NCBI RefSeq assembly: GCF_003315515.1
Contig: NZ_QNRY01000024.1
Location: 1 to 55,839, forward strand
Length of the DNA: 55,839 nucleotides
DNA from: Brenneria salicis ATCC 15712 = DSM 30166
Lineage (GTDB): Bacteria; Pseudomonadota; Gammaproteobacteria; Enterobacterales; Enterobacteriaceae
Reading direction: 5' to 3'
Made by a program: the position numbers and the translations under genes. Positions 28,766 to 39,041 of this stretch are shown piece by piece; positions within the stretch are counted from its first letter, which is position 1, and each line of letters opens with the position of its first letter. The notes beneath the pieces are model-generated. The model saw only the letters and a program-made list of their open reading frames with translations. It made no database searches and was not told the origin of the DNA.

Positions 28766-28797
28766 TGTCAACCAAATAGAATTAAATTTGGTTGACA
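28766..28797. promoter_or_regulatory. BirA operator between bioB and bioA
   Basis: A perfect 12-bp inverted repeat (TGTCAACCAAAT / ATTTGGTTGACA) with an 8-nt spacer. Its core TGTCAACC-N16-GGTTGACA resembles the enterobacterial BirA operator (TGTAAACC...GGTTTACA). It overlaps a plus-strand -10-like TATACT (28761-28766) and a minus-strand -35-like TTGACA, so bound BirA-biotinyl-AMP would block both divergent promoters. Confidence 0.85.
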
Positions 28798-28807
28798 TAA
28801 GATCATC

Positions 28808-30094
28808 ATGACCCCGGAAGACTTAGCTTTTGATCAGCGCCATATCTGGCATCCATATACGTCAATGACGCAGCCTCTGCCCTGTTATCCGGTGGTGTCG
28901 GCCAATGGCGTCGAACTGCAACTGGATGACGGACGGAAACTGATCGATGGCATGTCATCCTGGTGGGCGGCTATCCACGGTTATAATCATCCGGTCATTA
29001 ATCAAGCGGTTGAGCGGCAACTGGCTTGTATGTCGCACGTCATGTTCGGCGGGATCACCCATCCGGCGGCCATTGCGCTGTGCCGTCAGTTGGTTGACGT
29101 CACCCCGGTCGGACTGGAGTGCGTGTTTCTGGCTGACTCAGGTTCCGTTGCCGTTGAAGTGGCGATGAAGATGGCGCTGCAATACTGGCAGGCGCGCGGC
29201 GCCGTGCGGCAGCGCTTTCTCACCCTGCGCCACGGCTATCATGGCGATACCTTTGGCGCAATGTCGGTTTGCGATCCGCACAACGCCATGCACAGCCTGT
29301 ATCAGGGGTATCTTCCTCAACATTTGTTTGTGGCTGCGCCGCAGTGTGGTTTTGATGCCGACTGGCAGGATGAGGACATTGCGCCATTGCGAACCATGCT
29401 GGCCGAACAGTCGCACACGATCGCCGCCGTCATTCTCGAGCCGATCGTTCAGGGGGCGGGCGGTATGCGCTTTTATCATCCAACCTACCTGCGACAGGTG
29501 CGTGAGCTATGCGAGCAGCATGGCGTGTTGCTGATAGCGGATGAAATTGCCACCGGGTTTGGTCGTACCGGTAAGCTGTTCGCCTGCGAACACGCAGCGA
29601 TCACCCCGGATATTCTCTGTCTGGGGAAAGCGCTGACCGGCGGTTATATGACATTATCCGCCACCTTGACCACCCGCACGGTAGCCGAAATCATCAGCAA
29701 CGGCGCGGCAGGCTGCTTTATGCACGGCCCGACCTTTATGGGCAACCCGCTGGCCTGCGCCGCCGCCAACGCCAGCTTGTCGTTGCTGGCGGAAAATCGC
29801 TGGCAACGGCAGGTAACGGCGATTGAGCAACAATTGCGCCAGGCGCTGTCCCCGTTCGCCGCCTCCGAACTGGTCGCCGATGTGCGGGTGTTGGGCGCAA
29901 TCGGTGTTGTGGAAACCCGCCGCCCGGTAAATATGGCGCGACTGCAACGTTTTTTTGTTGAACGAGGCGTGTGGCTGCGTCCCTTCGGCAAACTGATTTA
30001 TCTGATGCCGCCATTTATTATCCAGCCTGAGGATTTGCGCAAATTAACGGATGCCATTGGCGTCGCCTTGAACGACGAACGTTTATTTCAATAA
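28808..30094 (+). CDS. bioA: Adenosylmethionine-8-amino-7-oxononanoate aminotransferase BioA
   Basis: Class III PLP aminotransferase that uses SAM as amino donor to make 7,8-diaminononanoate. The catalytic Lys is K274 in [24 protein letters not shown] (about 109-122) and [13 protein letters not shown] (about 243-255) are the PLP-phosphate and aspartate motifs. [13 protein letters not shown] (about 50-62) shapes the substrate pocket. 428 aa (E. coli 429). It diverges from bioB. Confidence 0.96.
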   Translation: MTPEDLAFDQRHIWHPYTSMTQPLPCYPVVSANGVELQLDDGRKLIDGMSSWWAAIHGYNHPVINQAVERQLACMSHVMFGGITHPAAIALCRQLVDVTPVGLECVFLADSGSVAVEVAMKMALQYWQARGAVRQRFLTLRHGYHGDTFGAMSVCDPHNAMHSLYQGYLPQHLFVAAPQCGFDADWQDEDIAPLRTMLAEQSHTIAAVILEPIVQGAGGMRFYHPTYLRQVRELCEQHGVLLIADEIATGFGRTGKLFACEHAAITPDILCLGKALTGGYMTLSATLTTRTVAEIISNGAAGCFMHGPTFMGNPLACAAANASLSLLAENRWQRQVTAIEQQLRQALSPFAASELVADVRVLGAIGVVETRRPVNMARLQRFFVERGVWLRPFGKLIYLMPPFIIQPEDLRKLTDAIGVALNDERLFQ

Positions 30095-30098
30095 ATGC

Positions 30099-30137
30099 TT
30101 TCAAGGCGACGCGTTTATCTCGGTCGCCGCCTTGAAA
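30099..30137. terminator. Hairpin downstream of bioA
   Basis: TTTCAAGGC/GCCTTGAAA, a perfect 9-bp stem with additional pairing inside, 4 nt past the bioA stop. There is no long U-tract on the plus strand, so termination is inferred from position. Confidence 0.45.
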
Positions 30138-30436
30138 TAAAGAGCCACGAATTTATTGTATAGATGGGTGCACACTTATAATTAATATTACTGTTATGCA
30201 GACGCCAGTATTATCGCCATCATGATTTTAAATATATTTAAATTATAAAAAGAACCAAAACAATCAATTTAAATAAATTATTAATATAAATTAAGTAATT
30301 ATTTAAACACCACAAAAACCCTCCCCTGATAATATAAATCAATCATTGTATTGAAAATACTATGGACAGTTACCAAGTCCGTGGGAAATTCCTCATGGCT
30401 TCCCCCCAAAGCATAATATTTAAAAAGGAGATTTTT
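30138..30436 (+). promoter_or_regulatory. A/T-rich upstream region of the GH12 endoglucanase
   Basis: About 300 bp with very high A+T content, in particular 30200-30320, in strong contrast to the flanking genes. No gene is visible; an ATG at 30362 lacks a ribosome site. Such DNA is a likely H-NS target and may also hold sites for virulence regulators, but I cannot identify a specific box. Confidence 0.5.
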
Positions 30437-31231
30437 ATGCTTACCATCAATAGGCCCGTATTATCCTCTTTTCGCGCATTACTTCCGATGCTCATCGCAA
30501 CGTCATTATTTTCCCCATTGACGGCTTCCGCCGTCAGTTCATCAAAAGACGCGGATAAAATTTTTTTTGAGGATAATAAATATTACGTTTTCAATAACGT
30601 TTGGGGTAAAGACAAAGTAGAAAACTGGCAACAAACCATTTTTTATGACAAGGCTTCCAGCATGGGATGGAACTGGGATTGGCCGAGCAATACCTCTGAT
30701 GTCAAAGCTTATCCTTCGCTGGTCAGCGGCTGGCACTGGACCGCTGGCTATACCGCCAATAGCGGCCTGCCGGTGAAACTATCCAGCGGTAAGCATATTA
30801 CCACCCAGGTCGCCTACTCAATTGAAGCCACCGGCACTTACAATGCCGCCTATGACATCTGGTTCCATACCACGGCCAAAGCCAACTGGGATTCCACCCC
30901 GACCGATGAGTTGATGATCTGGTTAAATAGTACCAATGCCGGGCCTGCTGGCGAATATGTTGAAACCGTCAATCTGGGCGGCAGCAGTTGGAAAGTGTTT
31001 AAAGGATGGATAAACGCGGGCGACGGCAAAGGCTGGAACGTCTTCTCTTTTGTTCGCACCGCTAATACCAACAATGCGTCGATCAATATTCGCCATTTTA
31101 CCAACTATCTGGTCGATAGGAAAAATTGGATGGGCAATGAAAAATATGTCAGTAGCGTTGAATTCGGCACCGAAATCTTTGGCGGCGACGGACAAATCAA
31201 CATCAGCGAATGGCGCGTTGACGTGAAATAA
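30437..31231 (+). CDS. celS: Secreted endo-1,4-beta-glucanase, GH12 family (CelS type)
   Basis: Extracellular cellulase that cuts internal beta-1,4-glucan bonds in plant cell walls. 264 aa, the length I recall for CelS of soft-rot Pectobacterium. Start ATG 30437 has AAGGAG 6 nt upstream; signal peptide 1-32 ends LTASA, cleaved before VSSS. The GH12 catalytic pair is visible: Glu158 in TDELMIW (nucleophile) and Glu246 in FGTEIFGG (acid/base). Aromatic cleft residues (WNWDWP, SGWHW) fit glucan binding. There is no carbohydrate-binding module. It stands alone between bioA and yohJ with an A/T-rich promoter, which suggests acquisition. Confidence 0.9.
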   Translation: MLTINRPVLSSFRALLPMLIATSLFSPLTASAVSSSKDADKIFFEDNKYYVFNNVWGKDKVENWQQTIFYDKASSMGWNWDWPSNTSDVKAYPSLVSGWHWTAGYTANSGLPVKLSSGKHITTQVAYSIEATGTYNAAYDIWFHTTAKANWDSTPTDELMIWLNSTNAGPAGEYVETVNLGGSSWKVFKGWINAGDGKGWNVFSFVRTANTNNASINIRHFTNYLVDRKNWMGNEKYVSSVEFGTEIFGGDGQINISEWRVDVK

Positions 31232-31244
31232 CCGGCCTTTCCCT

Positions 31245-31286
31245 GGTTCAACCCCGCCATCTATGCCCGTAACGCGGGGTTGAACC
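31245..31286. terminator. Long hairpin after the GH12 gene
   Basis: Perfect 13-bp inverted repeat GGTTCAACCCCGC / GCGGGGTTGAACC with a 16-nt loop, 13 bases past the stop. There is no U-tract; it may terminate or stabilise the message. Confidence 0.5.
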
Positions 31287-31405
31287 GTCGCACAGCCCCG
31301 GTTAAATAAACATCGCTTCCGCCTTACCGTCCTAAAATTCGTGATCTGTGGCACGCTAATTATATTAGCGCTATGATAGCCCCTTCCGTTAATCAGGAAT
31401 TTCCC

Positions 31406-31813
31406 ATGCGTAATACGATCACACTGTGCTGGCAGTATTTACGCGCTTTCGCATTGATTTATCTTTGCTTGATGGCAGGCAATGCGATATCCGCGTTATT
31501 ACCGCTAACCATCCCCGGCAGCATCATTGGTATGCTGATTCTGTTCTCACTTCTTGCCTCGCAAATCTTACCCGCTCAATGGGTGAAACCTGGTTGCCAT
31601 CTGTTCATCCGCTATATGGCGTTGCTGTTTGTACCGATTGGCGTGGGGGTGATGAATTATTATGACCTGCTTAGCCAACAGTTCGGCCCGATTGTCGTTT
31701 CCTGTCTTATCAGCACATTTATCGTCATGATCATCGTCGGTTTCAGCACGCAGATCATGCAACGCGAAAAAATCATTGTGGACAACCTGTTGCAAGGTAA
31801 GGATAAAGAATAA
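31406..31813 (+). CDS. yohJ: CidA/LrgA family membrane protein YohJ
   Basis: Holin-like inner-membrane protein of the CidA/LrgA family, paired with the LrgB-type YohK. Four helices are visible between about 10 and 118; the motif [20 protein letters not shown] is diagnostic. 135 aa from ATG 31406 (E. coli YohJ 132); an upstream in-frame ATG at 31373 is less likely. The stop overlaps the yohK ATG by one base (TAATG). Proposed roles of the family are pyruvate transport and cell lysis control, not proven for this pair. Confidence 0.92.
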   Translation: MRNTITLCWQYLRAFALIYLCLMAGNAISALLPLTIPGSIIGMLILFSLLASQILPAQWVKPGCHLFIRYMALLFVPIGVGVMNYYDLLSQQFGPIVVSCLISTFIVMIIVGFSTQIMQREKIIVDNLLQGKDKE

Positions 31814-32511
31814 TGTTGGTCTATCTGTGGTGGTCCCTGCCACTGACTCTGTTCGTTTTTTTCGCCGCGCGAAAACTGGCGATCTGGACCCAGAAGCCGT
31901 TGCTGAATCCGTTGCTGATTTCAATGGTGATTATCATTCCGCTGCTGCTGTTACTGAATATTCCTTACGATCACTATTTCAAGGGCAGTGAAATACTCAA
32001 CGATCTGCTGCAACCAGCGGTGGTCGCGCTGGCGTTTCCCCTATATGAGCAGCTTCACCAAATCCGCGCCCGCTGGAAATCCATCATCAGCGTTTGTTTT
32101 ATCGGCAGCGTGGCCGCCATTGTGTCTGGTACGCTGGTCGCATTATGGATGGGCGCCACGCCGGAGATTGCCGCGTCGGTGTTGCCTAAATCCGTCACGA
32201 CGCCCATTGCCATGGCTGTCGCCAGTTCCATCGGCGGTATTCCCGCGATCAGCGCCGTCTGCGTGATTTTCGTCGGCATTCTGGGCGCGGTGTTAGGACA
32301 CAGCCTATTCGATCGCATCGGCATTAAAACCAAAGCGGCGCGCGGCCTGTCGATGGGAACCGCTTCTCATGCCCTGGGTACGGCGCGTTGCGCGGAAGTG
32401 GACTTTCAGGAGGGGGCGTTCAGTTCATTAGCGCTGGTTATTTGCGGGATTATCACCTCGTTGATCGCGCCTTTTATCTTCCCTGTTCTGCTAAGTTTTT
32501 TTAGCCAGTGA
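31813..32511 (+). CDS. yohK: LrgB family membrane protein YohK
   Basis: LrgB/CidB-type inner-membrane protein, 232 aa (E. coli 231), with about six to seven helices. Conserved stretches include LLQPAVVALAFPLYEQ, LPKSVTTPIAMAVASSIGG (with the polar residues typical of the family) and GLSMGTASHALGTARC. It is translationally coupled to yohJ. cdd follows 198 bp later, as in E. coli. Confidence 0.93.
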   Translation: MLVYLWWSLPLTLFVFFAARKLAIWTQKPLLNPLLISMVIIIPLLLLLNIPYDHYFKGSEILNDLLQPAVVALAFPLYEQLHQIRARWKSIISVCFIGSVAAIVSGTLVALWMGATPEIAASVLPKSVTTPIAMAVASSIGGIPAISAVCVIFVGILGAVLGHSLFDRIGIKTKAARGLSMGTASHALGTARCAEVDFQEGAFSSLALVICGIITSLIAPFIFPVLLSFFSQ

Positions 32512-32519
32512 CCGCGAGT

Positions 32520-32547
32520 GATGAGATTCGGGAAAACGGATCTCATC
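32520..32547. terminator. Hairpin downstream of yohK
   Basis: GATGAGATTCG / CGGATCTCATC, an 11-bp stem with one G-T pair and loop GGAAAA, 9 bases past the yohK stop. No U-tract follows. Confidence 0.4.
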
Positions 32548-32709
32548 CATCGTAATGACTTATTAATATCGCCGAAAAAAATTTGATATAGTTCTCACAA
32601 TTAATATTTATTATTCATATATTACATTCGCAAAGAGATATTTATCGCAATTTATTGCTATTCTGCGGCTTAATACCGATTTATTGACCAGTAAATAGAG
32701 TCAGCCAAT

Positions 32710-33600
32710 ATGCATCCACGATTTGATAGCGCGTTTCAGCAGTTATCCGCCAATTTGCAGTCCGCGCTTGCTCCGATCCTGAACCGATCTGATTTTTCCG
32801 CCATGTTGATGGCCGATGAAGTTGAACGGTTATGTCTGGCCGGTGAGATGGATCGCGATACGCTGGCGTTTGCTTTATTACCGCTGGCGGCGGCTTGCGC
32901 GCAGGCCGACATTTCACATTTTCAGGTCGGCGCTATCGCCCAGGGATTAAGCGGCAACCTTTATTTCGGGGCCAACATGGAGTTTACTCGCGTTCAACTC
33001 CAACAAACCGTACACGCCGAACAGAGCGCCATCGCCCATGCCTGGCTGCGCAATGAAACAGGGTTAAGTTCCGTTACGGTAAACTACACGCCGTGCGGTC
33101 ACTGCCGACAATTCATGAATGAACTGAACAGCGCCTCAACACTGCGCATCCAATTGCCGGGACGTCAGCCCGCCTTGCTCAGCCACTATTTACCTGACGC
33201 CTTTGGCCCCGGCGATTTACACATTAAGACGCTATTGCTGGACGAGGTGGATCACGGCTATCGGCTGGAAAATGCGGATACATTAACGTTGCTCGCCCTA
33301 AATGCGGCCAACCGCAGTCATGCGCCTTATAGCCAGGCCATCAGCGGTATCGCGCTGGAAACGGTGAGCGGTCATCGCTACACTGGCCGTTATGCGGAAA
33401 ACGCCGCCTTCAACCCCAGCCTGCCGCCGCTGCAAGCCGCTCTGAACCTGATGAATCTTGCCGGTGAAGCGCATACCGATATCCGTCGCGCCGCCCTTGT
33501 TGAGCGTAGAAATGTCGCCATCAGCCAGATGCCAATCACGCAATCCATGCTGTGCGAACTCGGCTGCAACGATATTATCCTGAGTTTTATTGACCAATAA
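32710..33600 (+). CDS. cdd: Cytidine deaminase Cdd
   Basis: Homodimeric zinc enzyme that deaminates cytidine and deoxycytidine for pyrimidine salvage. Zinc and catalytic residues are His102 and Glu104 (VHAEQSA) and Cys129 and Cys132 (TPCGHC), at the same positions as in E. coli Cdd. 296 aa (E. coli 294), with the enterobacterial duplicated architecture: catalytic domain about 50-150 and non-catalytic C-terminal domain about 190-296. A/T-rich upstream DNA (32560-32690) probably carries the promoter; CRP/CytR control is known in E. coli but I cannot point to boxes. Confidence 0.95.
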   Translation: MHPRFDSAFQQLSANLQSALAPILNRSDFSAMLMADEVERLCLAGEMDRDTLAFALLPLAAACAQADISHFQVGAIAQGLSGNLYFGANMEFTRVQLQQTVHAEQSAIAHAWLRNETGLSSVTVNYTPCGHCRQFMNELNSASTLRIQLPGRQPALLSHYLPDAFGPGDLHIKTLLLDEVDHGYRLENADTLTLLALNAANRSHAPYSQAISGIALETVSGHRYTGRYAENAAFNPSLPPLQAALNLMNLAGEAHTDIRRAALVERRNVAISQMPITQSMLCELGCNDIILSFIDQ

Positions 33601-33776
33601 TAAGGAATGGTTTATTAGTTGAATCGATTCATCTTATTTTAATTACCCAGCGCAAGCCATCTGTAACTATTTTAATTAACAATTCCTGTACATATTTTCT
33701 GGGTAATTTAAGATCTGCTGAGCATTCTATTTATATCACCCGAATTCGTTTCTGTTACCCAAAGAGTAAAAAAGTC

Positions 33777-35474
33777 ATGGAATTAGAATACGAAAGTAAA
33801 CGTCCTCTCTACATCCCTTATGCTGGCCCAATATTGCTTGAATTTCCGTTGCTGAATAAAAACAGTGCTTTCACTGAAGAAGAACGCGCTGATTTTAACC
33901 TGCACGGCTTACTACCAGAAGCGGTTGAGACAATTGAAGAACAGGCCGAACGAGCCTGGCGTCAATACCAGGAATTCAAGAACGATATTGAAAAGCATGT
34001 CTATCTACGCAATATCCAGGATACCAACGAAACACTGTTCTACCGTTTGCTGGACGCTCATCTGAGCGAGATGATGCCAATCATCTATACGCCGACCGTG
34101 GGTGAAGCCTGTGAACACTTCTCCGATATCTATCGCCGTGCTCGCGGCTTGTTTATTTCCTACCCGAACCGCGCACATATCGACGACATGCTGCAAAACG
34201 CCACCAAACAGAATGTAAAAGTCATTGTCGTCACCGACGGTGAGCGTATTCTGGGTCTGGGCGATCAGGGCATCGGCGGGATGGGTATTCCAATCGGTAA
34301 GCTGTCGCTGTACACCGCTTGCGGTGGCATCAGTCCGGCTTACACCCTGCCGGTTGTTTTGGATGTGGGTACCAATAACCCGCAACGACTGAACGACCCG
34401 CTGTACATGGGCTGGCGTCATCCTCGTATTACCGATGACGACTATTACGAGTTCGTGGACGAATTTATTCAAGCCGTCAAACGCCGCTGGCCGGATGTGT
34501 TGTTGCAGTTTGAAGATTTCGCCCAGAAAAACGCCACCCCGCTGCTGAACCGCTATCGTGATGAAATCTGTAGCTTCAACGACGACATTCAGGGGACCGC
34601 CGCCGTCGCGCTGGGTAGCCTGATTGCCGCCAGCCGTGCGGCGGGCAGCCAGTTGCGCGATCAGACCGTGGTCTTCCTCGGCGCCGGTTCCGCCGGTTGT
34701 GGTATCGCCGAGCAGATTATTGCGCAGATGAAATCCGAAGGTTTGAGCGCAGATGAAGCGCGCGCCCGCGTGTTCATGGTTGACCGTTTCGGTCTGCTGA
34801 CCGACAAGCTGCCGAATCTGCTCGACTTCCAGAGCAAGCTGGTGCAGAAAAGCGAGCGGTTGGCGAAGTGGGACGTCACCAGTGATGCCATCTCGTTGCT
34901 GGAAGTGGTCAGCAATGCCAAACCAACCATCCTGATCGGGGTATCCGGTCAGCCGGGCCTGTTCACGGAAGAAATTATCCGTGAAATGCACAGACACTGC
35001 GCACGTCCGATCGTTATGCCGCTGTCCAACCCCACGTCACGTGTGGAAGCCCGCCCGGAAGACATTATCCGCTGGACCGACGGCGCCGCGTTGGTCGCCA
35101 CCGGCAGCCCGTTCAGCCCGGTAATCTATCAGGATAAGGTTTACCCGATCCCTCAGTGCAACAACTCGTTTATCTTCCCTGGTATTGGGTTAGGCGTGCT
35201 GGCCTCTGGCGCGAAACGTATTACCGACGGCATGTTGATGGCCGCCAGCCGCGCCTTGGCCGACTGCTCCCCGATGGCCACCAACGGTGATGGCGCGTTA
35301 TTGCCGGATATCGCGGATATTCAGGAAGTGTCCAAACGCATCGCGCTGGAAGTGGGTAAAGCCGCACAGTTGCAGGGCGTCGCGGTAGTGACGTCGGGCG
35401 ACGCGCTGGCGGATGCCATCGCACACAATTTCTGGCAACCGCAGTACCGTAACTACAAACGCACATCGTTCTAA
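33777..35474 (+). CDS. maeA: NAD-dependent malic enzyme MaeA
   Basis: Oxidative decarboxylation of malate to pyruvate and CO2 with NAD. 565 aa, equal to E. coli MaeA (SfcA). The N-terminal malic domain carries [17 protein letters not shown] and the catalytic region [19 protein letters not shown] (about 151-169). The NAD-binding domain has [15 protein letters not shown]. Metal-binding acidic residues lie in FEDFAQKNA and FNDDIQGTA. Gene stands alone, closed by a strong terminator. Confidence 0.95.
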   Translation: MELEYESKRPLYIPYAGPILLEFPLLNKNSAFTEEERADFNLHGLLPEAVETIEEQAERAWRQYQEFKNDIEKHVYLRNIQDTNETLFYRLLDAHLSEMMPIIYTPTVGEACEHFSDIYRRARGLFISYPNRAHIDDMLQNATKQNVKVIVVTDGERILGLGDQGIGGMGIPIGKLSLYTACGGISPAYTLPVVLDVGTNNPQRLNDPLYMGWRHPRITDDDYYEFVDEFIQAVKRRWPDVLLQFEDFAQKNATPLLNRYRDEICSFNDDIQGTAAVALGSLIAASRAAGSQLRDQTVVFLGAGSAGCGIAEQIIAQMKSEGLSADEARARVFMVDRFGLLTDKLPNLLDFQSKLVQKSERLAKWDVTSDAISLLEVVSNAKPTILIGVSGQPGLFTEEIIREMHRHCARPIVMPLSNPTSRVEARPEDIIRWTDGAALVATGSPFSPVIYQDKVYPIPQCNNSFIFPGIGLGVLASGAKRITDGMLMAASRALADCSPMATNGDGALLPDIADIQEVSKRIALEVGKAAQLQGVAVVTSGDALADAIAHNFWQPQYRNYKRTSF

Positions 35475-35499
35475 GCAAGCCACATTGTAAAGCGTGACC

Positions 35500-35527
35500 A
35501 AAAAGCGCGGCGAAAGCCGCGCTTTTT
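35500..35527. terminator. Bidirectional terminator between maeA and gsiD
   Basis: A perfect 12-bp stem (AAAAAGCGCGGC / GCCGCGCTTTTT) closed by a GAAA tetraloop. It has T5 on the plus strand and, because the stem starts with A5, T5 on the minus strand, so it can stop transcripts from both converging genes. Its position, 26 bases past maeA and 5 bases past gsiD, fits. Confidence 0.9.
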
Positions 35528-35531
35528 GCAG

Positions 35532-36437
35532 TTAGCCTTTCAACTTTGGGTCCAACGCATCACGCAGTCCGTCCCCTAACAGATTAAACGCCAGCACCGT
35601 CAGGAAAATCGCCAGACTGGGGAAGATCGCCACATGTGGCGCAATCACCATATCGGAGCGGGCTTCATTGAGCATCGCTCCCCATTCCGGCGTCGGCGGC
35701 TGCGCGCCGAGTCCCAGAAATGACAGACTGGCCGCGGTAATGATCGACATGCCGATGCGCATGGAGAAATACACCACAATCGACGATATCGTCCCCGGCA
35801 GGATATGGCGGAAAACAATGGTCCAGTCGGATGCGCCGATACTGCGGGCCGATTCAATGTAAGTCTGCTGTTTCAGCACCAGCGTATTGCCCCTGACCAG
35901 CCGGGCAAACGCCGGAATGCTGAAAATCGCCACGGCGACAATCACATTCGCCATTCCGCTGCCCATGATCGCCACCACCGCGATCGCCAACAGGATGCCG
36001 GGAAACGCGAACAAGACATCGCAAATGCGCATGATGATGCGATCCCACCAGCCTTCGTAATAACCGGCCAACAATCCCAGTGACGTACCAATCAGCATGC
36101 CGACCAGTACGGAGAAAATCCCTGCGGCCAGCGAGATGCGCGTCCCTAACAGAATGCGGCTGAAAATATCGCGCCCCAACGAATCCACGCCCAACCAGTG
36201 CGCCGCGGACGGCCCCTCGTTCAAGCGATCGTAATCAAAGTAGTTTTCCGCATCATACGGGATCAGGTAAGGAGCCAGCACAGCAATAACCATCAGCGCT
36301 ACCACAAATACGCCCGCCGCCAACGCCACATGCTGAGGCCGGAAACGCCGCCAGAACTCACGCCACGGCGTACGAATTTGATTCTCTTTGAGCACCGGCA
36401 GCGTGGATAACACCGCCTGACGTCGCCAGTTTCTCAT
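35532..36437 (-). CDS. gsiD: Glutathione ABC transporter permease GsiD
   Basis: Inner-membrane permease of the DppC/OppC family in the GsiABCD glutathione importer. 301 aa (E. coli 303). After a cytosolic N-terminus (NWRRQAVL...WREFWRRF), the first helix (about 36-56) is followed by a periplasmic segment and five helices. The EAA loop is [20 protein letters not shown] (about 196-215). The C-terminus [16 protein letters not shown] is typical. It is last in gsiABCD. Confidence 0.95.
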   Translation of the reverse strand: MRNWRRQAVLSTLPVLKENQIRTPWREFWRRFRPQHVALAAGVFVVALMVIAVLAPYLIPYDAENYFDYDRLNEGPSAAHWLGVDSLGRDIFSRILLGTRISLAAGIFSVLVGMLIGTSLGLLAGYYEGWWDRIIMRICDVLFAFPGILLAIAVVAIMGSGMANVIVAVAIFSIPAFARLVRGNTLVLKQQTYIESARSIGASDWTIVFRHILPGTISSIVVYFSMRIGMSIITAASLSFLGLGAQPPTPEWGAMLNEARSDMVIAPHVAIFPSLAIFLTVLAFNLLGDGLRDALDPKLKG

Positions 36438-36448
36438 TCTCTTTCCTT

Positions 36449-36476
36449 ATTTATAACGAATCATTTATAACGAATC
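36449..36476. repeat. 14-bp perfect tandem duplication at the gsiC stop
   Basis: ATTTATAACGAATC occurs twice, abutting (36449-36462 and 36463-36476), spanning the last codons and stop of gsiC. It looks like a replication-slippage duplication. Either copy alone would give the same GsiC ending followed by a stop. Confidence 0.85.
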
Positions 36477-37381
36477 GACGGATTGATCGCGGCATACAGC
36501 ATATCGACCAGCAAATTGATCAGAATAAACTCCAGCGAAAACAGCAACACTTCCGCCTGAATCACCGGATAGTCACGCATTTCCACCGAGTCGACCAACA
36601 ATCGTCCCAGCCCCGGCCAGTTAAATACTTTCTCCACCACAATCGAGCCGCCCAGCAGAAAGCCGAATTGCAGACCCATCATGGTTACGACCGGGATCAA
36701 CGCATTACGCAAGCCATGCTTGATTACCACCAGCGATTCGCGCACCCCCTTGGCCCGCGCCGTGCGCATATAGTCTTCCTGCATCACCTCGACGAAAGAA
36801 GCACGGGTGAAACGGGCCATCACCGCCGCCACCGCCGCCCCCAACGTAATGGAAGGCAAGATATAATGCAGCCAGGTATCCGCGCCGACCGTAGGCAACC
36901 AGCCAAGCTCAACGGAGAATATCTGCATCAGCAGCATTCCCAGCGCGAAAGCGGGAAATGAAATCCCGGATACCGCCAGCGTCATGCCAATCCTGTCCGG
37001 CCAGCCATTACGCCAGACGGCTGACGTCACCCCGATCGCCATGCCAAAAATCACCGCCCAGACCATACTGCTGACGGTGAGCCAGAACGTCGGCATAAAA
37101 CGCATCGCGATCTCTTCCACAACCGGGCGCTTGGATACCATCGACAGCCCAAAGTCCCCTTGCAGACTGCGCGTAAAGAAATGCCAGAATTGTTTCGGCA
37201 GCGGCTTATCCAGCCCCAGATCCTGACGCACCAGTTCGATCACCGTCACATCCGCTTCCCGCCCGGCCACCAGACGCGCCGGATCGCCCGGCAACAAATG
37301 GACGAACAGAAAAACCAGCACCATGACGATCAGCAGCGTCGGAATTAGCCCCAATAGTCGTTTGATAAAATAATTCAGCAT
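36461..37381 (-). CDS. gsiC: Glutathione ABC transporter permease GsiC
   Basis: Inner-membrane permease of the DppB/OppB family, 306 aa as in E. coli. Landmarks: [27 protein letters not shown] at the N-terminus, the EAA loop [22 protein letters not shown] and the C-terminal [14 protein letters not shown]. It pairs with GsiD. A 14-bp tandem duplication covers its last codons (see findings); the RYK end is unaffected. Confidence 0.95.
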   Translation of the reverse strand: MLNYFIKRLLGLIPTLLIVMVLVFLFVHLLPGDPARLVAGREADVTVIELVRQDLGLDKPLPKQFWHFFTRSLQGDFGLSMVSKRPVVEEIAMRFMPTFWLTVSSMVWAVIFGMAIGVTSAVWRNGWPDRIGMTLAVSGISFPAFALGMLLMQIFSVELGWLPTVGADTWLHYILPSITLGAAVAAVMARFTRASFVEVMQEDYMRTARAKGVRESLVVIKHGLRNALIPVVTMMGLQFGFLLGGSIVVEKVFNWPGLGRLLVDSVEMRDYPVIQAEVLLFSLEFILINLLVDMLYAAINPSIRYK

Positions 37382-37423
37382 GAATGGGTTTCCACCCTTA
37401 TTCCCCTGACGATTGACAAACAG

Positions 37424-37447
37424 CAGGGAGGCCCGCGGGCCTCCCTG
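37424..37447. terminator. Perfect GC-rich palindrome between gsiB and gsiC
   Basis: CAGGGAGGCCCG followed at once by its inverse CGGGCCTCCCTG, giving a 24-bp palindrome within the 87-bp gsiB-gsiC gap. The hairpin probably acts as a partial terminator or as an RNA stabiliser that raises gsiB (binding protein) relative to the permeases, a common arrangement in such operons. Confidence 0.65.
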
Positions 37448-37468
37448 ATTACGCGGGCTATAATCGGT

Positions 37469-39016
37469 TTATTCTTTCAGATCCGCCTCGTCAAAGCTGA
37501 ATGCGGTATCCGGCATCACATAAAAACCGGTCAGTTTTTTACTGTTGGCCGAAACCAGACGCTCCGTCGCCAGGAAAATCCACGGTGCATCGGCCCAGAT
37601 TTTATCTTGTGCGTCTTTGTACAGTTTTTGCTTCTCCGTCCGATCGGTGGTTTGCAGCGCGTTGGTTAAATCCGCATCAACCTGCGGGTTACTGTAAAAT
37701 GCCGTATTGAACAACGCAGGCGGCCAGGAGGCGGTGGCGAACAAGGGAGACAAGGCCCAGTCCGCTTCCCCGGTGGAAGCCGACCAACCGGTATAGAACA
37801 GGCGCACGCCGGTTTCCTTCACGCCCTTGCCTTCCACTTCCGCGGCCCGTTGACCGGCGTCCATCGCGGTGACCTGCACTTTGACGCCCACCTGCGCCAG
37901 TTGTTGTTGCGTAAACTGCAACACTTTCTGTGCCGTACTGTGGTTATGCGATGACCACAGCGTGGTGGTGAAACCATTGGGATAACCCGCCTCTTTCAAC
38001 AGTTCGCGGGCTTTGGCCGGATCATAAGGCCACGGCTGATACTTCACCGCATAATCAATACTGGGCGGCAACGGCCCTTCCGCCGGGGTCGCATAACCCG
38101 AGAAAGCGACTTTAATCAGCGCGTCTTTATTAATGGCGTAGTTGAGCGCCTGACGCACCCGCAGATCGTCAAACGGCTTCTGTGTCACATTGATACTGAT
38201 GTAACGATGCAGAATCGACGGCGACGCCATCAGTTCCAACTGGTCATTCTTTTCCAGCACGCCAGCCTGCTCAAACGGGATCGGATAGGCAAAGTGCGCC
38301 TCGCCGGTTTGCAGCAATGCCGCGCGCGTATTGTTATCCACCACCGGACGCCAGGTGATGCTATCGAGCTTCGGCAGCCCGGCTTTCCAGTAACCGTTAA
38401 ACTTCTCGGCTTTGACGTAATCAGTCTGGTTCCAGGTCACAAAACGGTACGGCCCGGTTCCCACCGGATGGAAGCCGATCTCTTTGCCGTACTGTTTTAG
38501 CGCAGCCGGTGAAATCATTACCGCCGCAGGATGCGCCAGATTATTGATAAAGGCTGAGAATGGCGATTTCAGGGTGATTTTCACCGTCTGAGCGTCCACC
38601 ACCTCGGTTTTATCAATCATTTTGAACAGGTTATAGCGTTTCAGCCGATTTTCCGGGTTGCTGGCGCGATCAAGATTCACCTTGACCGCCTCGGCGTTAA
38701 AATCCGTCCCGTCATGAAACTTCACGCCCGGATGCAGCTTGACGGTATACACCAGACCATCCCGGCTGGTTTTGTAACTCTCCGCCAGTACATTGACCAG
38801 CTTCATATCCTTGTCGAAACCAAACAGCCCCTGATAGAACGATTTGGCGACAGTCTGCGATAACGAGTCATTGGCATCGTAAGGATCAAGACTGGTAAAG
38901 TTGGATGCCACCGCAATCACCGCATCCTTGGCGGCCCAGGCAGGCGCAGTCGCCATTGCCGTCGCGATACCGGCGGCAACTAACCAGTTACGCTGTAAAG
39001 TAATCGCATTCATCAT
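37469..39016 (-). CDS. gsiB: Glutathione-binding periplasmic protein GsiB
   Basis: Substrate-binding protein of the SBP_bac_5 family for the Gsi importer. The start is [11 protein letters not shown] at 39016, with AAGAGAA upstream and 25 bp after gsiA; a longer reading would overlap gsiA. The signal peptide ends APAWA, before [12 protein letters not shown]. 515 aa compares with 512 in E. coli. Conserved: [42 protein letters not shown] and [18 protein letters not shown]. It imports glutathione as a sulfur and nitrogen source. Confidence 0.95.
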   Translation of the reverse strand: MMNAITLQRNWLVAAGIATAMATAPAWAAKDAVIAVASNFTSLDPYDANDSLSQTVAKSFYQGLFGFDKDMKLVNVLAESYKTSRDGLVYTVKLHPGVKFHDGTDFNAEAVKVNLDRASNPENRLKRYNLFKMIDKTEVVDAQTVKITLKSPFSAFINNLAHPAAVMISPAALKQYGKEIGFHPVGTGPYRFVTWNQTDYVKAEKFNGYWKAGLPKLDSITWRPVVDNNTRAALLQTGEAHFAYPIPFEQAGVLEKNDQLELMASPSILHRYISINVTQKPFDDLRVRQALNYAINKDALIKVAFSGYATPAEGPLPPSIDYAVKYQPWPYDPAKARELLKEAGYPNGFTTTLWSSHNHSTAQKVLQFTQQQLAQVGVKVQVTAMDAGQRAAEVEGKGVKETGVRLFYTGWSASTGEADWALSPLFATASWPPALFNTAFYSNPQVDADLTNALQTTDRTEKQKLYKDAQDKIWADAPWIFLATERLVSANSKKLTGFYVMPDTAFSFDEADLKE

Positions 39017-39041
39017 ATTACGTTCTCTTTGTGAGTCCCTG

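Noticed and set aside
34005..34997. 330-codon minus-strand frame inside maeA
   Set aside because: Antisense shadow of a fully conserved 565-aa malic enzyme.
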